Positions 34,467 to 42,693 of a stretch of 64,000 bases of DNA are shown piece by piece. The notes below the pieces were generated by a model that was not told the DNA's origin, did no database searches, and saw nothing but the letters and a program-made list of their open reading frames with translations. Position numbers and translations under genes: made by a program. The stretch is taken from assembly GCF_008065375.1 (NCBI RefSeq), contig NZ_VJYI01000003.1:496001-560000 (forward strand), written 5' to 3'. The first letter of the stretch is position 1. The number at the start of each line of letters is the position of its first letter. The DNA is from Nonomuraea sp. SYSU D8015 (GTDB taxonomy: Bacteria; Actinomycetota; Actinomycetes; Streptosporangiales; Streptosporangiaceae).

Positions 34467-34985
34467 CTACGCCAGTGCCCTCTCCCCGAGTGACACCTGC
34501 GGGACGACCCGGTCCGCCCAGCGCGTCACGACCTCGTCCAGGTTCGGCAGCTGCGCCGTGAGCACCGCCAGCCCCGGGCTGGGCACAGTGGCGCCCAGCT
34601 CCACGAGCAGCGGCCGCAGGTGCACTTCGACCGCCAGCGCGTGCCTGGCGCTCCCCATGACCAGCAGCGGGAGCGCCGTCTTGCCTGCCAGCGCGTCCGG
34701 CGGCAGGCGGTCGAGGAAGGACTTGAGCAGCCCGGTGTAGGTGCCCTTGTACATGGGGCTGGCCACCACGAGCACGCTCGACTCCGCGACCAGCTCCAGC
34801 GCCGTCTCCACCCCGGACGAGGCGCCGGGTGAGAGCAGGTGCGGGCCGAGCGCCGACAGGTCCACGATCTCGTGGTGCCCGGTGCTCCCGAGGCGCGCCG
34901 CGATCGCCTCGGCGGCCGCTACGGCGACGGCCAGCGTCCTGGAGCCCTCCCGGGGATTGCCGACCAGTGTGGCGATGCGGCTCAT
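34467..34985 (-). CDS. NADPH-dependent FMN reductase
   Basis: 172 residues, flavodoxin-like. RIATLVGNPREGSRTLAVAV matches the G-N-P-R-x-x-S-R-T phosphate-binding loop of SsuE/MsuE-type reductases, and LVVASPMYKGTYTGLLKSFL the second flavin motif. It supplies reduced flavin to a two-component monooxygenase, here the LLM-class enzyme whose stop its ATG overlaps (ATGA). It is the last gene of the sulfur-scavenging operon. Confidence 0.92.
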   Translation of the reverse strand: MSRIATLVGNPREGSRTLAVAVAAAEAIAARLGSTGHHEIVDLSALGPHLLSPGASSGVETALELVAESSVLVVASPMYKGTYTGLLKSFLDRLPPDALAGKTALPLLVMGSARHALAVEVHLRPLLVELGATVPSPGLAVLTAQLPNLDEVVTRWADRVVPQVSLGERALA

Positions 34986-36310
34986 CCGGCCACCGCCAGC
35001 TGCCGCTCCGCGTACTGGGACCGGGGCCGGGCCAGACCGTAGTTGTCGCGGAGCGTGCGCCCCTCGTACTCGTGCCGGAACAACCCTCTCGCCCGCAGCT
35101 CGGGCACCACGTGGTCGACGAAGTCGGACAGGCCGCCGGGCAGGATGGGCGGCATGATGTTGAACCCGTCGGCAGCGCCGCCGAAGAACCACTCCTGGAG
35201 CTGGTCGGCGATCTGCTCGGGGGTGCCGGCGACGACGCGGTGGCCGCGCCCGCCGGCCAGGCGGCCGAGGAGCTGCCGGACCGTGAGGCGCTCGCGCCTG
35301 GCCAGGTCCACGACCAGCTTGCGGCGGCTCTGGGCGCCTTCGGTTTCAACGGGCACGTCGGGCAGCGGCCCGTCCAGCGCGTCCTCGGTCAGGTCGATGC
35401 CGGTCATGTGGGAGAGCTGCGCCAGCCCGTACGCGGGGATGATGAGGTCCTCCAGCTCCTTCTCCAGCCGCAGCGCCTCGCGCTCGGTCGAGCCGATGAC
35501 CGGCGAGATCCCCGGCAGGACCAGCAGCTCGTCGGGCCGCCGGCCGTACGCCGCCAGCCGGCCCTTGAGGTCGGCGTAGAACTCCCGCCCCTCGGCGAGC
35601 GTCTGCTGGGCGGTGAAGACGGCCTCGGCGTGGCGGGCCGCGAACTCCTTGCCGTCCTCCGACGACCCGGCCTGCACCAGGAGCGGGTGGCCCTGGGGCG
35701 GGCGGGAGGTGTTGAGCGGGCCGCGCACCGCGAAGTGCTCGCCCGCGTGCTCGATCGTGTGAATCTTCCCGGTGTCGGCGTATCGCCCGCCGACGCGGTC
35801 GCCCACGATCGCGTCGTCCTCCCAGCTGTCCCACAGCTTGCGCACGACCTCCAGGAACTCGGTGGCCCTGGCGTAGCGGGCGGAGTGCGTGGGCCGCTCG
35901 ACGCCGAAGTTGCGGGCCTCGGCCTCGCCGGCCGAGGTGACGATGTTCCAGCCGGCCCGGCCACCGCTGATGTGGTCGAGCGAGGCGAACGTGCGTGCCA
36001 CGTGGAAAGGCTCGTTGTACGTCGTCGACACGGTGGCGATGAGCCCGATGTGGTCGGTGACCGTGGCCAGGGCCGACAGCAACGTCAGCGGCTCCAGGCC
36101 GCCGAGCGCGTTGTGGGCGACGTCGCCCTGCAGGGCCACGCCGTCGGCGAGGAAAACCGAGTCCAGCCTGCCGCGCTCGGCGATCCTGGCCAGCTCCTGG
36201 TAGTGGCGGACGTCGGTGAGGCGGGCCGGCTCGGTGCGCGGGTGCCGCCAGGCCGCCTCATGGTGGCCCACCCCCATGAGGAAGGCGTTGAGATGGAGCT
36301 TTCTCGTCAC
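34982..36310 (-). CDS. LLM-class flavin-dependent monooxygenase (NtaA/SnaA/DszA group)
   Basis: 442 residues. The N-terminus KLHLNAFLMGVGHHEAAWRH, the GRLDSVFLADG segment, HVARTFASLDHISGGRAGWN and IVTSAGEAEARNFG are diagnostic of the NtaA/SnaA/DszA subgroup. These enzymes use reduced FMN and oxygen to desulfurise or oxidise organosulfur or chelating compounds. GTG 36310 overlaps the permease stop (GTGA). In an operon with a sulfonate-type importer, an FMN reductase and a sulfur leader peptide, its likely job is C-S bond cleavage of an imported organosulfur compound; the exact substrate is unknown. Confidence 0.92.
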   Translation of the reverse strand: MTRKLHLNAFLMGVGHHEAAWRHPRTEPARLTDVRHYQELARIAERGRLDSVFLADGVALQGDVAHNALGGLEPLTLLSALATVTDHIGLIATVSTTYNEPFHVARTFASLDHISGGRAGWNIVTSAGEAEARNFGVERPTHSARYARATEFLEVVRKLWDSWEDDAIVGDRVGGRYADTGKIHTIEHAGEHFAVRGPLNTSRPPQGHPLLVQAGSSEDGKEFAARHAEAVFTAQQTLAEGREFYADLKGRLAAYGRRPDELLVLPGISPVIGSTEREALRLEKELEDLIIPAYGLAQLSHMTGIDLTEDALDGPLPDVPVETEGAQSRRKLVVDLARRERLTVRQLLGRLAGGRGHRVVAGTPEQIADQLQEWFFGGAADGFNIMPPILPGGLSDFVDHVVPELRARGLFRHEYEGRTLRDNYGLARPRSQYAERQLAVAG

Positions 36311-37242
36311 GTGGTCCTCCAGGTGGAGAAGCGGCGCTCGACGGCGACCAGCAGCAGGTTGAACAGCAGGCCCAGCACGGAGATCGTGATGATGCCCGCG
36401 TACATGTCGGGGATGCGGAAGCTGGACTGGGTGTCCAGGATGAGGTAGCCGAGCCCGGCCTTGGCGCCGACCATCTCGGCGAACAGCAGCACGAGGATCG
36501 AGTACGCGCCCGCCAGCCGGACGCCGGTGAAGATCGTGGGCACGGCGGCGGGCAGGATCACCTTCTGGAACAGCCGGAACGGGCCGAGGCCCATGGACCT
36601 GGCGGACTTGATGAGCAGGGGTTCGACGGTCCGCACGCCGCTGATGGTGTTGAGCAGGATCGGCCACGAGCACGCGTACAGCACGAACGTGATCTTGGTG
36701 GTCTCGCCGATGCCGAGGATCAGCGTGAACACCGGCAGCAGCGCCACCGCCGAGGTGTTGCGGAACAGCTCCAGGAGCGGGGTGAGGAAGTCGGCCACGG
36801 GCCGGTACCAGCCGATCAGCAGGCCGAGCGGGATGGTCAGCAGGATGGCCAGGCCGAAGCCGGCCAGGGAGCGGGCCAGGGACGCCTGGAGGTGCTCGGG
36901 GAGTTCGCCGCTGATCAGGAGGTCGTACCAGGCGACGAGGTCGTCCGAGAGCGGAGGCACGAAGACGCGGTCCACGACGCCGAGCATGGGGAGGGTCTCC
37001 CAGGCGGCCAGGAGGAGCAGGATGGCCGTGGAGTTCACGGCCGCCCGCCGGATCCGGCCGCCGACGGCCGACCCATGGCGCTTCCCGGCCCGCGAGCCAC
37101 CGGCAGCGCCGCCACGCTCCCCGGCCCGCGCCTCGCCGGCTGCCGTGCCGTCGTGCGCCCCGTCGGCCTGGGCCTCGTCGTCCGGGAGGTCGTACCAGTG
37201 CAGGTCCCCGGCGAGCGCGGTGTCCTGTCGGCTGTCAGCCAT
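36307..37242 (-). CDS. ABC transporter permease, SsuC/TauC type
   Basis: 311 residues. An unusually long, charged cytosolic N-terminus of about 70 residues (rich in Asp, Gly, Ala and Arg) precedes six membrane helices. The EAA loop is IKSARSMGLGPFRLFQKVIL. The segment LLPVFTLILGIGETTKITFV is typical of nitrate/sulfonate/taurine permeases. It overlaps the ATPase gene by 8 bases. The N-terminal extension is longer than in most SsuC proteins and has no recognised domain. Confidence 0.9.
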   Translation of the reverse strand: MADSRQDTALAGDLHWYDLPDDEAQADGAHDGTAAGEARAGERGGAAGGSRAGKRHGSAVGGRIRRAAVNSTAILLLLAAWETLPMLGVVDRVFVPPLSDDLVAWYDLLISGELPEHLQASLARSLAGFGLAILLTIPLGLLIGWYRPVADFLTPLLELFRNTSAVALLPVFTLILGIGETTKITFVLYACSWPILLNTISGVRTVEPLLIKSARSMGLGPFRLFQKVILPAAVPTIFTGVRLAGAYSILVLLFAEMVGAKAGLGYLILDTQSSFRIPDMYAGIITISVLGLLFNLLLVAVERRFSTWRTT

Positions 37243-38044
37243 GGGACGTCACCACCGTCCGCTCCTGAATCTGGGCGGCGGCCACCTCGTCGCGCAGCAG
37301 CTTCCACACGTGGTGGCGGTACTCGCCGAAGACCGGGTCGGCACGCAGGTCGCCCTCACGCGAGTCGAACGCGACCTCGACGACCTCCTTGATCCGGCCG
37401 GGTCTCGACGTCATGACGGCGATCCGCTGCCCCAGGTAGACGGCCTCGTCGATGCCATGGGTGATGAAGACGACCGTCTTGCCGGTGTGCTGCCAGACGC
37501 GTACCAGCTCCTCCTGCAGGGACTCGCGGGTCTGCGCGTCCAGCGCGGCGAACGGCTCGTCCATCAGCAGCACGTCGGGGTCGAAGGCGAGGCTGCGGGC
37601 GATGGCCACCCGCTGCCGCATGCCGCCGGACAACTCGTGCGGGTAGCGGTCCTCGAACCCGGACAGGCCGACGAGCGCGAGGTGGTCGCGGGCCCGGTGG
37701 GCCCGCTCCTTGCGGGGCACGGCCTTGGCCTCCAGCCCGAACTCGACGTTGGCCTGGGCGGTGCGCCACGGGAACAGGGCGTACTGCTGGAAGACGATCC
37801 CCCGGTCGAGTCCGGGACCCGTGACCGGGGCGCCGTCGATGAGGATCTCCCCTGCCGTCGGGTGCGTGAGGCCGGCGACCAGGTCGAGGAGCGTGGACTT
37901 GCCGCAGCCGCTGGGGCCCACGAGCGTGAGGAACTCGCCCTCGCGCACCTCGAGGTCCACGCCGGACAGCGCGGTGAACGGCGGCTCGCCCGAGTCCCTG
38001 ACCTGGAAGGTCTTGGTGACGCTCCTGATGCCGATTTTGCTCAC
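37235..38044 (-). CDS. ABC transporter ATP-binding protein, SsuB/TauB type
   Basis: 269 residues. Walker A is GPSGCGKST, the Q-loop is IVFQQYALFPW, the signature is HELSGGMRQRVAIARSLA, Walker B is VLLMDEPFAALD and the switch histidine is FITHGIDEAVYL. The spacing is that of nitrate/sulfonate/taurine ATPases. GTG 38044 overlaps the binding-protein stop (GTGA). It energises the adjacent permease. Confidence 0.94.
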   Translation of the reverse strand: MSKIGIRSVTKTFQVRDSGEPPFTALSGVDLEVREGEFLTLVGPSGCGKSTLLDLVAGLTHPTAGEILIDGAPVTGPGLDRGIVFQQYALFPWRTAQANVEFGLEAKAVPRKERAHRARDHLALVGLSGFEDRYPHELSGGMRQRVAIARSLAFDPDVLLMDEPFAALDAQTRESLQEELVRVWQHTGKTVVFITHGIDEAVYLGQRIAVMTSRPGRIKEVVEVAFDSREGDLRADPVFGEYRHHVWKLLRDEVAAAQIQERTVVTSHG

Positions 38045-39054
38045 GATCCGCTCCCGCCGGCGTAAGGGTTGAACGTGTTGGTGTAGAGGTCGGCCGCCTT
38101 GACCTGGCCGGGTCTGATCTCGCCTTCGCGTTCGAGCCAGTCGATCCAGGTCTGGAACTCCTTCTCGGCGATCACGCCGCCCTTGCCGGCGATGCCGGTG
38201 CTCTTCCAGAACCGGACGGCGTCGGCGCTCTCGTTGCGGCCGCGCTTGGCGATGATCCGCTCGAACGTGGCGATGACCTCCTCGCGTGAGTGGGTCTGCG
38301 CCCATTCGATGGCCTTGGCGAAGCCGGTCACGAAGGTCCTGGTGGTGGTCGGGTTCTCGGCGATGAAGTCCTCGCGCAGGACGACGGATCCGGCGGTGAA
38401 CGGGCCGAGCAGGTCCACGTCGGTGAACAGCGGCCGCAGCCCGCCGCGTTCGAGCGCCTTGTCCTTGAGGAGGCCGCCGAGCGTGCCGACGTCGAGCCGG
38501 CCCTGCCGGAGCGCCTGCTCGGTGTTGACCGGGGGGATCACCACGAGCTGGACCTGCTTGGCCTCCTCGGGCGTCAGCCCCTCACGCCTGAGATATTCCT
38601 TGATGACGGCTTCGTGGTGGGCGCCGAGCGTGTTGACGCCGATCTTCTTGCCGATGAGGTCGCGGGCGGTCTTGATGGGGCTGTTCTCGGTCACGTAGTA
38701 GCCGTTGAAGGTGTCCTTGTCGGAGCCGTAGTAGCCGATCACCGCCCTGATCGGGGCCTTGGCCGCCTTGAGCTTGACGATCGCGCCGTCGAAGGCGCCG
38801 CCGAAGTCGGTCTGCCCGGTGGCCGCCGACTGGATGTCCTGCGGCCCGGAGGTGGTGTTGCCCACCCACTTCAGCTTGACGTCGCCGAGAAAGCCCAGCT
38901 CCTCGGCCAGTTCGGGGAAGGTGACGGTGCCCACGCTGCCCTGGTAGCGCAGCACCTTCACCTCCGGGCCTGCGGCTGTCGCCTCGGCGCCGCCGCAACC
39001 GGCGAGAAGGGCGGGCAGCAGCGCGGCCATGAGGGCATGTCTGAATGTGATCAC
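38041..39054 (-). CDS. NMT1/TauA-type ABC substrate-binding lipoprotein
   Basis: 337 residues. The signal peptide ends with the lipobox LLAGC. The mature domain (VKVLRYQGSVGTVTFPELAE, IQSAATGQTDFGGAFDGAIV, ARDLIGKKIGVNTLGAHHEA) belongs to the nitrate/sulfonate/taurine family. GTG 39054 is chosen because AGAGGAA precedes it and it places a proper signal peptide at the N-terminus; an ATG at 39111 is open but would add non-signal sequence. It delivers an organosulfur ligand to the permease. It is the first enzyme-operon gene after the leader peptide, 47 bases away. Confidence 0.92.
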   Translation of the reverse strand: MITFRHALMAALLPALLAGCGGAEATAAGPEVKVLRYQGSVGTVTFPELAEELGFLGDVKLKWVGNTTSGPQDIQSAATGQTDFGGAFDGAIVKLKAAKAPIRAVIGYYGSDKDTFNGYYVTENSPIKTARDLIGKKIGVNTLGAHHEAVIKEYLRREGLTPEEAKQVQLVVIPPVNTEQALRQGRLDVGTLGGLLKDKALERGGLRPLFTDVDLLGPFTAGSVVLREDFIAENPTTTRTFVTGFAKAIEWAQTHSREEVIATFERIIAKRGRNESADAVRFWKSTGIAGKGGVIAEKEFQTWIDWLEREGEIRPGQVKAADLYTNTFNPYAGGSGS

Positions 39055-39101
39055 GATGGGTTCCTCTGGAGAGGGAGAAGAGGTCTGCCTGCGGTGCGTG
39101 A

Positions 39102-39176
39102 TCAGCGACACTGCGCGCTGGCGACGTGGCCGAAGTCCACGTGCGGGCGCCGGGTCAGGTAAAAGCCCTCGCTCAT
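39102..39176 (-). CDS. Cysteine-containing leader peptide of the sulfur operon
   Basis: A 24-residue frame containing LTRRPHVDFGHVASAQCR, which matches the actinobacterial putative leader peptides with L-T-R-R-x-H-V-D-x-x-R-V-x-S-x-x-C-R found upstream of sulfur-metabolism operons. The cysteine is next to last, as expected if ribosome stalling at low cysteine controls downstream expression. The promoter's -10 box ends 7 bases before the ATG, so the message appears to be leaderless. It precedes the sulfonate-type importer, consistent with cysteine-responsive attenuation. The mechanism is inferred from the family. Confidence 0.8.
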   Translation of the reverse strand: MSEGFYLTRRPHVDFGHVASAQCR

Positions 39177-39183
39177 GGCTACG

Positions 39184-39212
39184 AAGCTACGGACCCGTGA
39201 GCGTAAAGTCAA
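39184..39212 (-). promoter_or_regulatory. Near-consensus promoter of the sulfur operon
   Basis: On the minus strand TTGACT (39212-39207) and TAGCTT (39189-39184) are separated by exactly 17 bases. The start is predicted at or next to the leader-peptide ATG at 39176. Confidence 0.75.
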
Positions 39213-39286
39213 CTTTTCCTACATGAGATACATGGAATCGGCTCGCCACTAAGCTCACCTCGTAACCGATCTACGGAGACAGCTCG

Positions 39287-39619
39287 ATGATCTTCATTAC
39301 CGCGAAGTTCCGCATCCTGCCCGAGCACGCCGACCGCTGGCCGGAGATCGCCGGCGAGTTCACCCGGGCGACCCGCGCCGAGCCTGGCTGCCTGTGGTTC
39401 GACTGGTCGCGCAGTGTCGCGGACCCGAACGAGTACGTCCTGGTCGAGGCGTTCCGCGACGACGCGGCGGCCGTGGCGCACGTGCAGTCCGACCACTTCG
39501 AGCAGGCCCAGCGCGTGCTGCCGCAGCACCTGGCCGAGACGCCCCGCATCGTCAACACCACGATCCCGCAGGACGACTGGTCCGAGCTCACCGAGATGGC
39601 CGTGCCCGAGCGCGGTTAG
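39287..39619 (+). CDS. Putative quinol monooxygenase, ABM superfamily
   Basis: 110 residues, one antibiotic-biosynthesis-monooxygenase (ferredoxin-like) domain: IFITAKFRILPEHADRWPEI, GCLWFDWSRSVADPNEYVLV, then AAVAHVQSDHFEQAQRVLPQ. These dimeric cofactorless enzymes (YgiN-like) oxidise quinols or similar aromatics. GGAG precedes the ATG. It stands alone, divergent from the sulfur operon and ending 4 bases into the convergent GH35 gene. Confidence 0.88.
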   Translation: MIFITAKFRILPEHADRWPEIAGEFTRATRAEPGCLWFDWSRSVADPNEYVLVEAFRDDAAAVAHVQSDHFEQAQRVLPQHLAETPRIVNTTIPQDDWSELTEMAVPERG

Positions 39620-42459
39620 CGCACCCGGACGTTGCCGTAGGCGAACAGGCTGATCGGGCCCGGGCCTCCGGGAAGGGGCTGCTCGGCGGTCACTGCCAGG
39701 GCGAGCGTGTTGGCGCCGCGCTCCTGCAGCAGGCCGGCCGGGAGCGAGAACTCCTTCTGGGGCCCGATGTCGCCGCCGTACTGGCCGACGTTCCAGCCGT
39801 TGAGGAAGATCTGCACGCGGTACGCGGGTGACGGGTCGCCGCCGAAGCGGAGGCCGACGGGGACGTCCTGGTCTTCGGGCAGGTCCAGCCGGAACGAGGT
39901 CCGGTACCAGGTGACGCCGGGTATCAGGGGTGCAGCGGCTGGGTTGGCTGTTTTCCATGATTTGTCGGGATGAGCCGACAGGTGCCAGCCGGTGCGCTCG
40001 CCGTACAGGCCGCCGTTGTTGAGCCCGCCGCGGACGGGGTCGACCCCGGCGGCGCCCTGGATGCGCCAGCTGATCGGGGTGCCGCCGATGGCGGCGGCGA
40101 CCAGGCCGCGGGGCTGCTTGAAGCGCAGGTCGTCGGCGATCCAGTCGTCGTTGTGCCCCATGTTCGCGACGAGGACGGCGATCACGTTGTCGACGCCCGG
40201 CTTGAGCAGGCCGGCGGGGATCGCGAAGTGGCCGGGGCCTGGGTCGGGGTTGGGCGGGGTCCACTGGTCGCCCGAGTCGGCCTGGACGCCGCCGGCCGCC
40301 GAGCCGAGGTAGCGGCCGTTCAGCCACACCAGGTAGTTGCCGCGCTTGCCGGTGATCGCGTTCAGGTCGATGGTGGTCTCGGCGCCGGTAGCGGTGAAGT
40401 GGCCGCGGTACCAGACGTTGCCGTAGTGGTAGCCGTAGTCGTCGGCGTACAGGACGGGCAGGGTCTTGGGCGGGTGCGGGCTGGTGGTCGTGGTGCTGTC
40501 GGCGACGGTCCAGCGGGAGTCGTCGAAGCCCGGCTGTGCCTCCGGGGACTCGACGTGGGCGCGCCAGCCGGTCAGCGCGGGCAGCGGCGCGGGGCCGGGC
40601 GGGCGCGTGCTGCCGAGCAGCGAGCCGCTCCGGGTGCGGGTCACCCGGACGTCCTGCGTGCCGATCCGCAGACGGCGGGCCTGCGGAGGCGCGAACACCT
40701 CCACCTGCCCGGCGCCCGTCCCCACGTCGGCCACCAGGCGCGCGGTGTCGCCGCTCACGGAGGCCGAGCGCACGAGGTCCGTGCCACGCACCAGCACGGG
40801 GCCCGACGCCGTGTCCGCCCGCCAGAACCGCGCCGCCTCCTCGTCCGTCCCGATCAGGAGCAGCAGCGGCCGCCGCCCGCCACCGCTGATCAGCACTCTC
40901 GCCAGCCCGTCGTGGGAGTAGTCGAGCCGCAGATCGCCGCCCGCATAGGTGCTGGACACGCGGCCGTCGAGCACCGTGACCCGCGGCTCGGACCCGTACC
41001 GCAGGACGGTCGCGCCGGGCGAGCCCGCCGTGCCGTAGAGGACGGCGACGTCCCGGCCGCCGATGGCCGCGTGGGTCATGATCTCGGACGTGGACAGGGT
41101 CAGGCGCTGGCCGCCGAGATCGTAGCCGGCGACGATGACGTGCGCGTCGCGCCCCTTGACCTGGACCGGCACCCGGTGGCGGCCGTCGGGGGCGGGCCAG
41201 TCGAGCGTGGCCGCGTCCGTGCTGGTCGCCGCCCGGTCGGTGTGCTTGACCAGGACGAACTGGGTGCCCGTGTCCGGGTTGGCGCGCGCCGCGGTGGTCA
41301 GCGCGGGGTTGTCGGAGGCGGGCGGCGCGGCCACCGGGTCGGTCTTGGCGATCGGAGTGACGGCCTGCAGGAAGTAGCCCTGGCGCTTGAACTCGTCGTA
41401 CTTGGGGGTGAGCCGCCGGGCCTCGGTGATCGCGGCACCGTAGTCGTAGGAGGTGTAGACGTCGTTGGGCTGGGCGAGCCAGCCCCAGTTCGTGCCGCCG
41501 TACCCCATGTAATACGAGAACATCGTCGCCCCGGTCGTGACCAGGTTGTTCTTGTAAAAATACTTCATGAAGGCCGGGCCGGTCAGCTCGCGGCACTTGT
41601 CGTAGCCGGCGTCACCCACGTCGATCGCGCCGGCCTGGTACTCGGCGGCGAACACGGGGATGTCGTCGCGCAACCGCTCGGTCACCCCCTCGCCCCACGG
41701 CCCCCACAGGCCCGGGTCGGCGCACTCGAAGGACTGCGGGTAGTCGTCGATGCCGGGGATCTGCACGGCGCCCGGCCCGGTGGCCCACGTCGAGCTCCAG
41801 CTCCCGCCGTCGCAGCAGTCGTTGGTCGTGATGGGCACGTCGATGCCGTCCGCCCGGGCCTGGTCCTGGATGTCCTGCATGTAGGCGGCGTCGGTGTTGA
41901 CCTGGTACTCGTTCTCGGCGTTGTAGAGGATCACCGGCCCGCCCTCGCCGACCTGGTGCCTGGCGATGACGGGGTTGATCCGGTGCAGCCATTCGCGGTA
42001 GGCCTCCCGGTATCCGGCCTCGCTGCTGCGGGCCCGTCCCGGCACGGTCTTCACCCAGGCGGGCAGGCCGCCGCCGCTGCTCTCGGCGTTGATGTACGGC
42101 CCCGGCCGGGCGATCACGTACAGTCCGGCCTGGTGGGCGGTCCGCAGGAGCCGGTCCACGTCGCGGACGCCGGTGAAGTCGTACACGCCGGGCGCGGGCG
42201 AGTGGTAGGCCCATGAGAAGTAGAGCGAGACCGCGTTGAAGCCGGCCGCCTTGAACTTCTCCAGCACGTCCCGCCACAGGTGCGGGCTCGGGAGCCGGAA
42301 GTAGTGGAACTCGGCCGCCTGCAGCACGATGCGGCGGCCGTCGATCATCAGCGAATACCTGTCGTACGTGACCTCGCCCGCCGTCCGGGCATCCCCGGGC
42401 GCGACCAGCGTGCCGCAGGTCACGAGCATGGCCAGGAGCACCTGCAGCACACGCCTCAT
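39616..42459 (-). CDS. Secreted beta-galactosidase, glycoside hydrolase family 35
   Basis: 947 residues with a signal peptide (MRRVLQVLLAMLVTCGTLVA). The catalytic TIM barrel starts YSLMIDGRRIVLQAAEFHYF and includes FKAAGFNAVSLYFSWAYHSP. The acid/base is in GGPVILYNAENEYQ, the nucleophile probably in DIPVFAAEYQAGAIDVG, and SYYMGYGGTNWGWLAQPNDV is a family signature. Beta-sandwich domains follow, including two galactose-binding-like jelly rolls ending in FLNGWNVGQYGGDIGPQKEF. It removes terminal beta-galactose outside the cell. ATG 42459 has GGAG upstream. It is divergent from the ROK operon, with an operator-like site over its promoter. Confidence 0.93.
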   Translation of the reverse strand: MRRVLQVLLAMLVTCGTLVAPGDARTAGEVTYDRYSLMIDGRRIVLQAAEFHYFRLPSPHLWRDVLEKFKAAGFNAVSLYFSWAYHSPAPGVYDFTGVRDVDRLLRTAHQAGLYVIARPGPYINAESSGGGLPAWVKTVPGRARSSEAGYREAYREWLHRINPVIARHQVGEGGPVILYNAENEYQVNTDAAYMQDIQDQARADGIDVPITTNDCCDGGSWSSTWATGPGAVQIPGIDDYPQSFECADPGLWGPWGEGVTERLRDDIPVFAAEYQAGAIDVGDAGYDKCRELTGPAFMKYFYKNNLVTTGATMFSYYMGYGGTNWGWLAQPNDVYTSYDYGAAITEARRLTPKYDEFKRQGYFLQAVTPIAKTDPVAAPPASDNPALTTAARANPDTGTQFVLVKHTDRAATSTDAATLDWPAPDGRHRVPVQVKGRDAHVIVAGYDLGGQRLTLSTSEIMTHAAIGGRDVAVLYGTAGSPGATVLRYGSEPRVTVLDGRVSSTYAGGDLRLDYSHDGLARVLISGGGRRPLLLLIGTDEEAARFWRADTASGPVLVRGTDLVRSASVSGDTARLVADVGTGAGQVEVFAPPQARRLRIGTQDVRVTRTRSGSLLGSTRPPGPAPLPALTGWRAHVESPEAQPGFDDSRWTVADSTTTTSPHPPKTLPVLYADDYGYHYGNVWYRGHFTATGAETTIDLNAITGKRGNYLVWLNGRYLGSAAGGVQADSGDQWTPPNPDPGPGHFAIPAGLLKPGVDNVIAVLVANMGHNDDWIADDLRFKQPRGLVAAAIGGTPISWRIQGAAGVDPVRGGLNNGGLYGERTGWHLSAHPDKSWKTANPAAAPLIPGVTWYRTSFRLDLPEDQDVPVGLRFGGDPSPAYRVQIFLNGWNVGQYGGDIGPQKEFSLPAGLLQERGANTLALAVTAEQPLPGGPGPISLFAYGNVRVR

Positions 42460-42493
42460 GGTCGCACTCCAAAAGGTCGGCTCAGACCTCTTT

Positions 42494-42522
42494 AATTTGG
42501 CGACTAACCAAACAAAGGTCAA
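42494..42522 (-). promoter_or_regulatory. GH35 promoter with overlapping ROK-type operator
   Basis: On the minus strand TTGACC (42522-42517) and CAAATT (42499-42494) are 17 bases apart. The inverted repeat TTTGG-N7-CCAAA (42496-42512) sits over the spacer and -10 box, in the space between the ROK regulator and the GH35 gene. Binding by the ROK protein is inferred from position. Confidence 0.6.
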
Positions 42523-42656
42523 GAGCCCGGCTTGCGGCGCCCCGGGTGGCGCACGGCCCGTTACGGGAACGTTACGAGTTGCGCGAATCCTTTCGCACCC
42601 ACGTTTCCGCAGCTCACCGCGTCGATGTCGCCCTGGGTAGGTTTTTTTCCGGGTTA

Positions 42657-42686
42657 TTGACGAAAAACAGCGGACGTCGGCAGACT
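42657..42686 (+). promoter_or_regulatory. Promoter of the ROK operon, apparently leaderless
   Basis: TTGACG (42657-42662) and CAGACT (42681-42686) are 18 bases apart. The regulator's ATG follows only 7 bases after the -10 box and no ribosome-binding site is present, so the transcript probably begins at the start codon. Confidence 0.55.
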
Positions 42687-42693
42687 CGGCGGT

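Noticed and set aside
39054..39176. A cysteine- or SAM-type riboswitch in the sulfur-operon leader.
   Set aside because: The interval is short, contains a coding leader peptide, and shows no conserved riboswitch core that I can recognise.
39209..41596. A 795-codon minus-strand frame overlapping the GH35 gene in another frame.
   Set aside because: It is a shadow of GH35; the GH35 frame carries catalytic motifs, signal peptide and promoter.
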